A stretch of 64,000 nucleotides of DNA from the NCBI RefSeq assembly GCF_008122505.1, contig NZ_VSSB01000001.1:542891-606890 (forward strand), read 5' to 3'. Origin of the DNA: Agromyces mariniharenae. GTDB taxonomy: Bacteria > Actinomycetota > Actinomycetes > Actinomycetales > Microbacteriaceae. The notes under the pieces are model-generated. The model saw only the letters and a program-made list of their open reading frames with translations. It made no database searches and was not told where the DNA came from. The position numbers and the translations under genes were made by a program. This document shows, piece after piece, positions 1-8,949 of this stretch; within the stretch, counting starts at the first letter, position 1; every line of letters begins with the position of its first letter.

Positions 1-379
1 TGCAGTACGGGGCGACCGAGAGGATGAGCATGCCGATGACGATCGGCCCGTAGTCGTCGTAGAGGTAGCGGTCGGCGCCGATCGTCGAGACGTACTCGGC
101 GATCGCGGCGCCCACCGCCAATGCGACGACGAGCCACAGCCGGTCGGCCGTGAACGGGGCGAACTGCGGTGCCGCCGAGATCGCCGCCGTGAGCCCTGCC
201 ATGCCGACGAGGAGGATGCCGAGCACGGCCGCGAGCGGGGAGCCGACCTCGTGCCAGTGGGCGACGGTGAGCAGGATCGACGCCGCGAACGCGAGCACCG
301 CGCCGATCGCGACGATGGGCGCGGCCGTGATGCCGCCGATGGGGTCGGCCTCCTGCTGGGTGAGGCGCATCCGGCTCAT
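1..379 (-). CDS. Integral membrane protein, C-terminus beyond window edge
   Basis: The ATG at 379-377 overlaps the TGA of the upstream kinase gene (ATGA, 4 nt), so the two are translationally coupled. The 126 visible codons start MSRMRLTQQEADPIGG and then give about four hydrophobic segments (residues about 16-38, 45-63, 72-88 and a last one at about 108-126), with short polar loops. I recognise no family motif. Its position directly behind a sensor kinase suggests a partner membrane component, or a passenger ahead of a response regulator lying outside the window. The reading frame is open to base 1, so the protein is cut by the window and not naturally truncated. Confidence 0.8.
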   Translation of the reverse strand, partial: MSRMRLTQQEADPIGGITAAPIVAIGAVLAFAASILLTVAHWHEVGSPLAAVLGILLVGMAGLTAAISAAPQFAPFTADRLWLVVALAVGAAIAEYVSTIGADRYLYDDYGPIVIGMLILSVAPYC

Positions 380-1620
380 TCGCCGCCCTCCGGCACCGTG
401 AGCACGATCGTGGTGCCGATGCCCTTCGTCGACCAGAGCCGCACCGCGCCGCCCTCCTGCTCGATGCGCGCCCGGATCGAGGTGCGCAGGCCGATGCGGT
501 CCTCGGGCACCTCGCTCTCGTCGAAGCCCACGCCGCTGTCCATGACGGCCACGGTGACCTCGCCGCCGCCGTAGCCGATCGCGAGTTCGGCCTCGTCGAC
601 GTCGGCGTGGCGTGCGACGTTGATGAGGCACTGGGCCACGGCGGCGTCGAGCGCGGCGGCGCGCGATCGACCGAGCAGGCCGAGCACCGCGAGGTCGCCG
701 GTCATTCGCACGTCGAGGCCGGCGTTCGCGGCGGCGGCGAACGCGTGCTCGAGGGTCGGCGCGTCGTCGGTGCCCGCTCCCTCTCCGTCGGGGCCGCCCG
801 CGGCATCCGTGCGTCGCGCGACCCCCGCCCGGTCGCCTGCGCCCGGGCCGTGGCCGTGGTCGATCGCCCAGTCGCGCCCGACGATGAGGCCGAGGTCCTG
901 GCGGATGCCGTCGCGCAGCCGTTCGTCGACGGGGCCCGAGCCCGCCGCGGCGATCGCCACGAGGTGGCTGAGGGCGGTGTCGTGCAGGCGAGCGGTGGCA
1001 CGGAGCTCGTAGTCGTGCCGGATCGCGAGCTCGCGCGTCTGCTGGCTCGCACGATGCAGGCCGGTCTCGCGCCGGGAGTCGGAGCGTCGGCTGACGCCGT
1101 CGAACGTCCGCACGACGACGACGATGCCGAACGCGGTGGCCGCGGCGACGTTGGGCGACCAGGCGCCACCGGCGAGCGCCGCGCCGAGGAAGGCCGCGGC
1201 CTCGCCGAGCCCGTAGCCGAGCGCGGCCCACGTGATGCCGAGCACCGACCCCGCGCCCGCGCCGCCGACGAGCACGAGGGCGACCCGCGGCAGCGCGAGG
1301 ATGACGTTGTTCGTGGTCTCGAACCGGTAGGCCGGGTCCATGACGATGACCGTGAGCGCGAGAACCGTGCCGGTGCCGACGACGAGGTAGAGCAGGGTCC
1401 ACGTCACCGTCGGGCGGCGTGCGACGAGGAGGAGGGTCAGCGCCATGAGGGCGCACAGCGCGGCGCCGGTCCAGCCCACGGAGTCGCCGCCGACGGTCGC
1501 GCCGATGGCTCCGACGACGACGCCGAGGCCGAGGCACACCCAGGCGGCGCAATGGCCGGCGTGGGCGAGCGCGCGACTGAGCGAATCACGCGCGAGGTGG
1601 CCCGGCAACCCCAACGTCAT
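376..1620 (-). CDS. Membrane sensor histidine kinase (NarL/DesK-like)
   Basis: 414 aa. I chose the ATG at 1620 because GGAGG lies 6 nt upstream on the minus strand; the open frame continues upstream but has no comparable ribosome site. The N-terminal half (about residues 20-180) is a set of roughly six membrane helices. A candidate phospho-acceptor segment follows, RLHDTALSHL, resembling the HisKA_3 H-box but without the usual ER..IARELHD context. The C-terminal HATPase_c domain shows an N-box (CLINVARHA), a G1 box (DSGVGFD) and a G2 box (GIGTTI). The family passes phosphate from ATP to His and then to a LuxR-type response regulator. No such regulator is in the window; it may follow the overlapping membrane gene. 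The sensed signal is unknown. Confidence 0.85.
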   Translation of the reverse strand: MTLGLPGHLARDSLSRALAHAGHCAAWVCLGLGVVVGAIGATVGGDSVGWTGAALCALMALTLLLVARRPTVTWTLLYLVVGTGTVLALTVIVMDPAYRFETTNNVILALPRVALVLVGGAGAGSVLGITWAALGYGLGEAAAFLGAALAGGAWSPNVAAATAFGIVVVVRTFDGVSRRSDSRRETGLHRASQQTRELAIRHDYELRATARLHDTALSHLVAIAAAGSGPVDERLRDGIRQDLGLIVGRDWAIDHGHGPGAGDRAGVARRTDAAGGPDGEGAGTDDAPTLEHAFAAAANAGLDVRMTGDLAVLGLLGRSRAAALDAAVAQCLINVARHADVDEAELAIGYGGGEVTVAVMDSGVGFDESEVPEDRIGLRTSIRARIEQEGGAVRLWSTKGIGTTIVLTVPEGGE

Positions 1621-1770
1621 CGAAGTCCTCCGCTCGGGACGCTGCGATCGGGTTCTCGCGGCGGCCTTCTGCGGATTATCCCAGTTCCCGCGCGCTCGGC
1701 GCAGTCGTGCGGGCAGTGGCTCCCGTGCTGGACGACGGCGTCGCGACGTGGACACAGCCGCCTCCGACCC

Positions 1771-3876
1771 TCAGAACAGGGCGGCGGGATCGAGCGACGG
1801 GGCGAGCACGTCGAACGGCGGCGCCGCCTTCGGCGTGCCCGCGCCCGAGGATCGCACGCCCCCGGTGACCACGTCCTCACGCCCGCGTTGGAGGCCGTGG
1901 GCCCTGATCAGCGGACGCATCCGCTCGCCCAGCCACCGCCGGTAGTCCTTCGGCGCGTAGGTCACGTTGCCGTAGTACATCGAGCGGTACTTCGGCACGA
2001 GGTCGGGATGCTCGCGCTCGAGCCACTGCATGAACCACGGCTTGACACCGGGCTTCAGGTGCAGGGCCCCGTAGATGACGGCCGTCGCCCCGGCCGCCTT
2101 GGCCTGGCGCAGCGCCTCATCGAGGTGGGCGCGCGTGTCGGTGAGGTACGGGAGGATCGGCATCATGAACACGGTGCAGTCGAGTCCCGCCTCGCGCACC
2201 GCCGTCACCGTCGCGAGCCGCGCCTTCGTCGACGGCGTCCCGGGTTCGACCGACTGCTGCAGCTCGTGGTCGTAGACGGCGATCGACATCGCGAGGTCGA
2301 CGGGCACGTGCGTCGCGGCATCCGCCAGCAGCGGCAGGTCGCGCCGCAGCAGGGTGCCCTTGGTGAGGATGCTGAAGGGCGTACCGCTCGTCGTGAGCGC
2401 CTCGATGATGCCGGGCATCAACGCGTAGCGGCCCTCGGCGCGCTGGTACGGATCGGTGTTCGTGCCGAGGGCGACGGGCTCGTGCCGCCACGACGGACGC
2501 GCGAGCTCGGGGCGGAGCACGTCGGCCACGTTCACCTTCACGATGATCTGACGGTCGAAGTCGTCGCCGGCGTCGAGGTCGAGGTACGTGTGCGTCGGCC
2601 GGGCGAAGCAGTTGTGGCTGACCACTCCGTTGGCGATGAAGTCGCCGGTCGTCGTGGTGATGTCGATCAGGTCCAGCGTCTCGCCGAGCGGTTCGATCGC
2701 CGTCACTCGAAGGTCTGCCACCGTCTTCACGGCGGTTCCAGCCAGAGCGAGCTTTCGCGTGATGGCGGGTTGGGCGATCGCGAAGAAGGCATTGCGCTTC
2801 GGAAGGCCGCCGACGAGCCGGATGGTCGAGACCCCGTTGGGTCTCTCCGGCTCCCTGGCGAACGGCAGTTCGAATCGGTCGAGGCATCGCTCGATCGCTG
2901 TGAGCACGCCGTCGTCCTTGTTGGAGATCCGTAGGATGCCGCGGCTGCACGAACCTTCCGCGTCGAAGATCCCGCCGAGATACCCGGCGACCCATGCATC
3001 GGAGGGGTCGGACGGCCACTCGATCAGTGCGGTGATCTGCTCGAAGTGTGCCCGTCGTGCGGTCCTGATCGCGGTCATCGCACGTCGCCCCTCGTGCGCG
3101 CGGGCGAAGGAGAACGTGGCGGTCGGGATTCCGATCTGCTCGAGGTACGTGCGCGTCCTCGTGAGCGCCTCGTCGTCCGCGAGTGCGAGCCGGAACTGAT
3201 GGATCGTCGACGGGCCGCCGTTCGCCCGCGTGTACTCGCCGCGGAACAGGAGACCGTCGCCGCGGATCATGCCGGTGAGGTAGCCGGTCGCATAGTCGAC
3301 GGACGACGTCGAGACCTGCGCGTCGATCCCGGCCCGCCCGAACCCCATCAGTCGATTCCCCGTGGTGAGGTACGGTCGCTGTCCGGCTCCCGACATCGTG
3401 CCGGTCACGTGCTTCCAGCCGCGATCGGTCAGGAACCGGTGGTCACCGCTCGCGATCAGGACCGTGCCGTCAGCCAGTGAGACGCGAAACGCCGGCTTCT
3501 TCGTGGCCCACTTGGCCACGACCTTGGCCGGGGCGAAGCGACGGTAGCGTCCGGCTTTCCGCGTGCCCAGCACCTCGTCGCCGATCTCGACGTGACGGAG
3601 GAGCTTCTCACGACCGTCGGCCATCGTGATCACCGTGTCGGGGTGCAGGCAATAGAGGCATGCATGGGAGCATCCCCGATACGGATTGATCGTCCACCCG
3701 AAGGGCATGGGCGACGGTCCCGGCACCTTGTTGAGCGCCGACTTCGCGAGCACCTCGTGGAAGGTCACCCCGGCGAACTCGGGCGTCTGCACCGAGCGCA
3801 CGAGGTTGTTCAGCTTCGCCAGCCCCGGGAGGGTGCCGGCCTGCTCGACGCCGAGTTCCTGGCCGCTCCACCGCAT
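1771..3876 (-). CDS. Rv2578c-family radical SAM protein interrupted by an intein
   Basis: 701 aa precursor; the spliced product would be 354 aa. The extein matches the Rv2578c family, which is related to spore photoproduct lyase. It starts MRW, has the segment NPYRGCSHACLY directly before the intein and CFARPTHTYLD directly after it, and later GTNTDPYQRAEGRY and LTKGTLLRRD. Splicing joins these into the CxxxCxxC motif that binds the radical SAM [4Fe-4S] cluster. I chose the ATG at 3876 because the family starts MRW and because the ATG at 3894 lies inside the SOS box. There is no strong ribosome site, so the mRNA may be leaderless or nearly so. The SOS box directly upstream predicts LexA control, as known for mycobacterial Rv2578c. 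The substrate is not established; a DNA-repair role is plausible from regulation and family. Confidence 0.93.
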   Translation of the reverse strand: MRWSGQELGVEQAGTLPGLAKLNNLVRSVQTPEFAGVTFHEVLAKSALNKVPGPSPMPFGWTINPYRGCSHACLYCLHPDTVITMADGREKLLRHVEIGDEVLGTRKAGRYRRFAPAKVVAKWATKKPAFRVSLADGTVLIASGDHRFLTDRGWKHVTGTMSGAGQRPYLTTGNRLMGFGRAGIDAQVSTSSVDYATGYLTGMIRGDGLLFRGEYTRANGGPSTIHQFRLALADDEALTRTRTYLEQIGIPTATFSFARAHEGRRAMTAIRTARRAHFEQITALIEWPSDPSDAWVAGYLGGIFDAEGSCSRGILRISNKDDGVLTAIERCLDRFELPFAREPERPNGVSTIRLVGGLPKRNAFFAIAQPAITRKLALAGTAVKTVADLRVTAIEPLGETLDLIDITTTTGDFIANGVVSHNCFARPTHTYLDLDAGDDFDRQIIVKVNVADVLRPELARPSWRHEPVALGTNTDPYQRAEGRYALMPGIIEALTTSGTPFSILTKGTLLRRDLPLLADAATHVPVDLAMSIAVYDHELQQSVEPGTPSTKARLATVTAVREAGLDCTVFMMPILPYLTDTRAHLDEALRQAKAAGATAVIYGALHLKPGVKPWFMQWLEREHPDLVPKYRSMYYGNVTYAPKDYRRWLGERMRPLIRAHGLQRGREDVVTGGVRSSGAGTPKAAPPFDVLAPSLDPAALF
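2611..3651 (-). other. Intein with LAGLIDADG-type homing endonuclease domain (347 aa)
   Basis: The intein covers precursor residues 76-422. It begins with Cys1 in CLHPDTVITMADG (block A), has a block B GDHRFLT and a splicing tail ending GVVSHN, and is followed by Cys+1 of the extein (CFARP). All nucleophiles for standard splicing are present: Cys1, the block B His, the terminal His-Asn and Cys+1. Two dodecapeptide-like motifs, YLTGMIRGDG and YLGGIFDAEG, mark a DOD homing endonuclease. The acidic residue of each motif is kept, so it may still cut. The third cluster cysteine of the radical SAM host is itself the +1 nucleophile, so the host cannot assemble its cluster before splicing. Confidence 0.95.
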
Positions 3877-3882
3877 ACCGAT

Positions 3883-3902
3883 ATTCGAACACATGTTCGA
3901 AT
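3883..3902. promoter_or_regulatory. LexA (SOS) box
   Basis: This is a perfect 8+4+8 inverted repeat, ATTCGAAC-ACAT-GTTCGAAT. Its core matches the TCGAAC-N4-GTTCGA box of Mycobacterium and other actinobacteria. It ends 6 bp upstream of the chosen start codon (3876) of the radical SAM gene and covers the alternative ATG at 3894. Binding here would block initiation. Confidence 0.92.
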
Positions 3903-3912
3903 CAGAGGCAAG

Positions 3913-3950
3913 CGGATGCCGCGGCGAGCCGTGACCCGCCGCGGCATCCG
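3913..3950. terminator. Hairpin made of an inverted pair of the GGATGCCGC motif
   Basis: A perfect 14-bp stem (3913-3926 with 3937-3950) and a 10-nt loop. It lies 8 bp after the ABC-F stop codon and upstream of the SOS box, so it would end the ABC-F transcript and insulate the SOS-regulated gene. There is no long T run, as is common in actinobacteria. Confidence 0.65.
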
Positions 3951-3957
3951 TCGCCCG

Positions 3958-5718
<1,761 letters not shown>

Positions 5719-6134
5719 GCGGAAACGTCCGTTCGCGAAGGCTCCCGGGTCGACGACCGGCACGCCTGACGGCGGGGTCGCTGACGGTGCACCGGGCGAC
5801 GCGCGCGGCACGGCGGGCGCGGGCGTCGACCCGGGAGCGGAAATGGAGGATCCCGCCGGGCATTCGCCATCACGAAGGGTGCACGCGACACTGTCGCGAT
5901 CAGTGGAAGGTGCACACCCGACGTCAACGGCGCCTCAGGCGCGGGACGATGGGATGTGCTCACTTCATAGCGGGGTCGACGATAGCAGACGCCGACGGGG
6001 CGCGCCAAGCACGCGGCACGGCCGCATCGATGCGCGGTGGCATCCCGCTCGCGCGCTGGAATCCCGAATGGCGGGGATTCCGGCGGCACAACGGGATTCC
6101 GGCGCGCCCGCGAGGCGCGCCATGCATGCCCGAG
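5719..6134 (-). other. Leader region of the ABC-F gene
   Basis: 416 bp without a convincing gene. It contains two alternative hairpins sharing one arm: GGAATCCC at 6058-6065 can pair with 6074-6081 or with 6093-6100 (both GGGATTCC). A short open frame on the minus strand (ATG at 6123, stop near 5965) has no ribosome site, and I do not call it a gene. No clear promoter was seen. Confidence 0.4.
6101..6121. terminator. Candidate terminator after mqo
   Basis: Two copies of GGCGCGCC separated by CGCGA. Each copy is self-complementary, so they pair as an 8-bp stem. It begins 13 bp downstream of the mqo stop codon. Confidence 0.45.
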
Positions 6135-7613
6135 CTACGCCGTGAGCTCGAGCACCTTCGCGGTCTCGGCGAGCGACGCCTCGGCCTCGGCCGGGTCGGT
6201 CGACAGCTGCCGCCCGGCGCTCGGGATCATCTCGCGGAGCTTCGGCTCCCACGCCGCGATGCGGTCGGGGAAGCAGCGGGCGAGCACGTCGAGCATGATC
6301 GGGGCCGCCGTCGACGCACCCGGGGACGCGCCGAGCAGGCCGGCGATGGTGCCGTCGCCGCCCGTGATCACCTCGGTGCCGAACTGCAGCACCCCGCCCT
6401 TCTTCGGGTCCTTCTTCATGACCTGCACGCGCTGGCCCGCCGTGATGAGCTCCCAGTCGGCGTCCTTCGCCGTGGGCATGAACTCCCGCAGCGCGGCGAG
6501 CTTCTTCTTGCGCGACGCGAGCAGCTCGGAGACGAGGTACTTCACGAGGTCGAAGTTGCGCATGCCCACCTGGAGCATGGGGCCGAGGTTGTGCAGCCGC
6601 ACCGAGAACGGCAGGTCGAACCACGTGCTCGACTTCAGGAACTTCGGCGTGAAGCCCGCGTAGGGACCGAACAGCAGCGCGGCCTCGCCGTCGACGATGC
6701 GCGTGTCGAGGTGCGGCACCGACATCGGCGGGGCGCCCACGGCGGCCTTGCCGTAGACCTTCGCCTGGTGCTGGGCGACGACCTTCGGGTTGGTCGTGCG
6801 CAGGAACTGGCCCGAGATCGGGAAGCCGCCGTAGCCCTCGATCTCCGTGATGCCCGAGTGCTGCAGCAGCGCGAGCGCGCCGCCGCCCGCGCCGACGAAC
6901 ACGAAGCGGGCGTTCACGGCCTTCGGCGTCTGGCCGACGGTGTGGCGCACGCGCAGGTGCCACATCCCGTCCTTCCGGCGCTTGAGCCACGTGACCTGGT
7001 GGTTGGTCTGCACGGAGGCGCCGCGACGCTCCATGTCCTGGAACAGGAACTTCGTGAGCGCGCCGAAATCGACGTCGGTGCCCGAGGCGGAGCGGGTCGC
7101 GGCGACGCGCTGCTTCGGGTTGCGCTTCTTGGCGATGAGCGGCGTCCACTCGGCGATGCGCTCGAGGTCCTCGGTGTACTCCATGTCGGAGAACAGCGGG
7201 TGGTCCTTCAGCGCGTCGTAGCGCTTGCGCAGGTACTCGACGTTCGCCTTGCCCTTGACGAACGTCATGTGCGGCGTCGGGTTGATGAACCGCTCGGGGT
7301 CGGGCAGCGCGCCGATCGACACGAGGTACGACCAGTACTGGCGGCTCACCTGGAACTGCTCGTTGATCTGGATGGCCTTCGCCGGGTCGACGCTGCCGTC
7401 CTCCGCCTCGGGCATGTAGTTGAGCTCGCAGAGCGCCGCATGGCCGGTGCCGGCGTTGTTCCACGCGTTCGACGACTCCTGCGCGACCTCGCCGAGTCGC
7501 TCGTAGACGCGGATGCTCCAGTCGGGCTGCAACTGGGAGATCAGGGAGCCGAGCGTCGCGCTCATGATGCCCCCGCCGATGAGCACGACGTCGACGGTTT
7601 CCTCAGAAGTCAC
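6135..7613 (-). CDS. mqo: Malate:quinone oxidoreductase
   Basis: 492 aa with a GTG start at 7613. This membrane-associated FAD enzyme oxidises L-malate to oxaloacetate and passes electrons to menaquinone, replacing or complementing NAD malate dehydrogenase. The N-terminal dinucleotide fold is VVLIGGGIMSATLG (residues 9-22). Family blocks include NAWNNAGTGHAA, ELNYMPEAEDG and INPTPHMTFVKG; the C-terminal part carries GGDGTIAGLLGASPGAST. Length is typical. The gene stands alone, with a hairpin after it and a terminator-like palindrome (7703-7740) upstream. A GC-only Shine-Dalgarno is not apparent before the GTG. Confidence 0.97.
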   Translation of the reverse strand: MTSEETVDVVLIGGGIMSATLGSLISQLQPDWSIRVYERLGEVAQESSNAWNNAGTGHAALCELNYMPEAEDGSVDPAKAIQINEQFQVSRQYWSYLVSIGALPDPERFINPTPHMTFVKGKANVEYLRKRYDALKDHPLFSDMEYTEDLERIAEWTPLIAKKRNPKQRVAATRSASGTDVDFGALTKFLFQDMERRGASVQTNHQVTWLKRRKDGMWHLRVRHTVGQTPKAVNARFVFVGAGGGALALLQHSGITEIEGYGGFPISGQFLRTTNPKVVAQHQAKVYGKAAVGAPPMSVPHLDTRIVDGEAALLFGPYAGFTPKFLKSSTWFDLPFSVRLHNLGPMLQVGMRNFDLVKYLVSELLASRKKKLAALREFMPTAKDADWELITAGQRVQVMKKDPKKGGVLQFGTEVITGGDGTIAGLLGASPGASTAAPIMLDVLARCFPDRIAAWEPKLREMIPSAGRQLSTDPAEAEASLAETAKVLELTA

Positions 7614-7702
7614 GATTTCCAGTCTAAATGGCCCGGCGGCGTCCTCTTGACCGCGGGGCGATCGTGCGGTAAACGCCGTCCGAGCACCGCCTCGTCGCGA
7701 CG

Positions 7703-7740
7703 GGCGCCGGTCGGGGCATCCGGATGCCGCGACCGGCGCC
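7703..7740. terminator. 38-bp near-perfect palindrome, terminator of the 139-aa membrane gene
   Basis: Two 19-nt arms (7703-7721 and 7722-7740) are complementary except for one position. The centre is GGCATCC|GGATGCC, that is, an inverted pair of the window-wide motif. It starts 2 bp after the stop of the upstream minus-strand gene. Confidence 0.7.
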
Positions 7741-7742
7741 GC

Positions 7743-8162
7743 TCAGAGTGCCGCGACGCCCCCGGCGATCAGCCCGACTCCGGCCGTGATGAGCGCGGCC
7801 GTGAGCGACACGACGCCGGCCCAGAGCAGCCAGATCAGGCGGTTCGGACGCTCGGGATCCTTCCCGAGCACCGACAGGAAGAAGCCCGCGGGCATGAGGA
7901 TCGCGGCGATCGGCACGCCGAGGCGCGCGAGCTGCATCCAGAACCCGTCGAGGGCGGCGTACGAGATGACCGCGAGGATCGCGATCGACAGCACGAGCAG
8001 CACGGCGGCGTGTGCGTGGCCCGCCCGGAAGAAGCTCATCTGCAACCGGTTCGCCGGTGCGTGCCCGCGTACGACGCGGGTGAGGAAGTAGCCGCCGCTC
8101 TCGACGGTGACGAGCGCGAGCAGCAGGATGCCGATGAGGATGAGGTCGTTCGCCGACGGCAT
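7743..8162 (-). CDS. Small four-helix membrane protein
   Basis: 139 aa. The ATG at 8162 is preceded by AAGGA at good spacing. There are four hydrophobic segments (about residues 5-24, 43-63, 76-96, 112-136), the first followed by the arginine-containing stretch RVVRGHAPANRLQ and the second starting in an FRAGHAHAAVL segment. I do not recognise a characterised family. It is transcribed divergently from a merR gene, and a 46-bp nested palindrome lies between the two starts. That makes it the likely target of the MerR regulator, perhaps as a membrane stress or resistance protein (inference from position only). Confidence 0.8.
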   Translation of the reverse strand: MPSANDLILIGILLLALVTVESGGYFLTRVVRGHAPANRLQMSFFRAGHAHAAVLLVLSIAILAVISYAALDGFWMQLARLGVPIAAILMPAGFFLSVLGKDPERPNRLIWLLWAGVVSLTAALITAGVGLIAGGVAAL

Positions 8163-8191
8163 GGCGGGGTCCTTCCGACTCGAGGAGGATG

Positions 8192-8237
8192 ATTGGATAG
8201 TGATACTCTCCAATACTAGAGAGTGGCACTATCCAAT
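8192..8237. promoter_or_regulatory. Nested inverted-repeat operator between divergent genes
   Basis: The outer arms ATTGGATAGTG (8192-8202) and CACTATCCAAT (8227-8237) are exact complements. The inner arms ACTCTC (8205-8210) and GAGAGT (8219-8224) are too. The TTGGAT of each outer arm can serve as a -35 element for each divergent gene, matching MerR regulators that bind between -35 and -10. Confidence 0.75.
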
Positions 8238-8250
8238 GCAAGGAGTCCGG

Positions 8251-8871
8251 ATGCGCATCTCCGCCCTCGCCGCCGAAGCGGGCCTGCCCGTCGCGACCGT
8301 GAAGTTCTACCTGCGCGAGGGGCTCCTGCACCCCGGCGTCGCGACCTCGGCGACGCAGGCGAGCTACGACGCGTCGCACGTGCGGCGGCTCCGGCTGATC
8401 CGCGCCCTCACGGGGCCCGTCGGGCTCAGCGTCGGGCAGGCGCGCACGATCCTCGGCCTCGTCGACGACCCCGGCGACGACCTCTACGCCACGCTCGGGC
8501 GCGCGGTGAGCGCCCTGCCGCCGGCGGTCGACGCGGCATCCGACGACGACCCCGACCCGTACCCGCGGGCCCGTGCCGCCCTCGAGTCGCTCGGCCAGGT
8601 GTACGACCCGCGGTTCGCCGCGGTCGCGCAGCTCGAGACGGCGCTCGCGGCGGCCGAGGCGGCCGGGATGCCGATCAGCGAGGACCGGCTGCTCGGGTAC
8701 GGTCGCAGCCTGCACGACATCGCCGCGTTCGACCTCGAGCGGATGCCGCAGGAGCCGCACGCGGCGGTCGAGTACACGGTGCTCGGCACCGCGCTCTACG
8801 AGCCCGTGCTCCTCGCCCTGCGGCGGCTCGCCCACCAGGACGTGGCGGCGCGGCGCGACCTCGGGCGGTGA
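8251..8871 (+). CDS. MerR-family transcriptional regulator
   Basis: 206 aa. The start is set by AAGGAG 5 nt before the ATG at 8251. The N-terminal winged helix reads MRISALAAEAGLPVATVKFY (residues 1-20), then a second half with HVRRLRLIRALTG. The C-terminal region (about residues 75-206) is helical and Ala/Asp rich, with no cysteine pair of the metal-sensing kind and no recognisable TipAS drug-binding domain. The gene is divergent from a small membrane gene, and the intervening palindrome suggests that it controls both. The effector is unknown. Confidence 0.88.
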   Translation: MRISALAAEAGLPVATVKFYLREGLLHPGVATSATQASYDASHVRRLRLIRALTGPVGLSVGQARTILGLVDDPGDDLYATLGRAVSALPPAVDAASDDDPDPYPRARAALESLGQVYDPRFAAVAQLETALAAAEAAGMPISEDRLLGYGRSLHDIAAFDLERMPQEPHAAVEYTVLGTALYEPVLLALRRLAHQDVAARRDLGR

Positions 8872-8906
8872 CGGGAGGGTCGCTGCGACCTCGAGACGGC
8901 GGCTCG

Positions 8907-8949
8907 GAGCGCCCGCGTCGGACGGCCTCGGTCGAGCGCGGGTGCGCTC
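8907..8949. terminator. Candidate bidirectional terminator
   Basis: GAGCGCCCGCG (8907-8917) pairs with CGCGGGTGCGCTC (8937-8949) with a two-base bulge. It sits between the convergent merR and kinase-aldolase genes and overlaps the stop codon of the latter. Confidence 0.35.

Noticed and set aside
607..2934. 775-codon open frame antisense to the kinase and radical SAM genes
   Set aside because: Arg/Asp/Glu-rich GC shadow of real genes; no family motif.
3892..3894. ATG at 3894 as start of the radical SAM gene
   Set aside because: It lies within the SOS box and adds six residues absent from the family, which starts MRW.
5787..8192. 801-codon open frame antisense to mqo
   Set aside because: Shadow of mqo and the neighbouring genes, with no domain signature.
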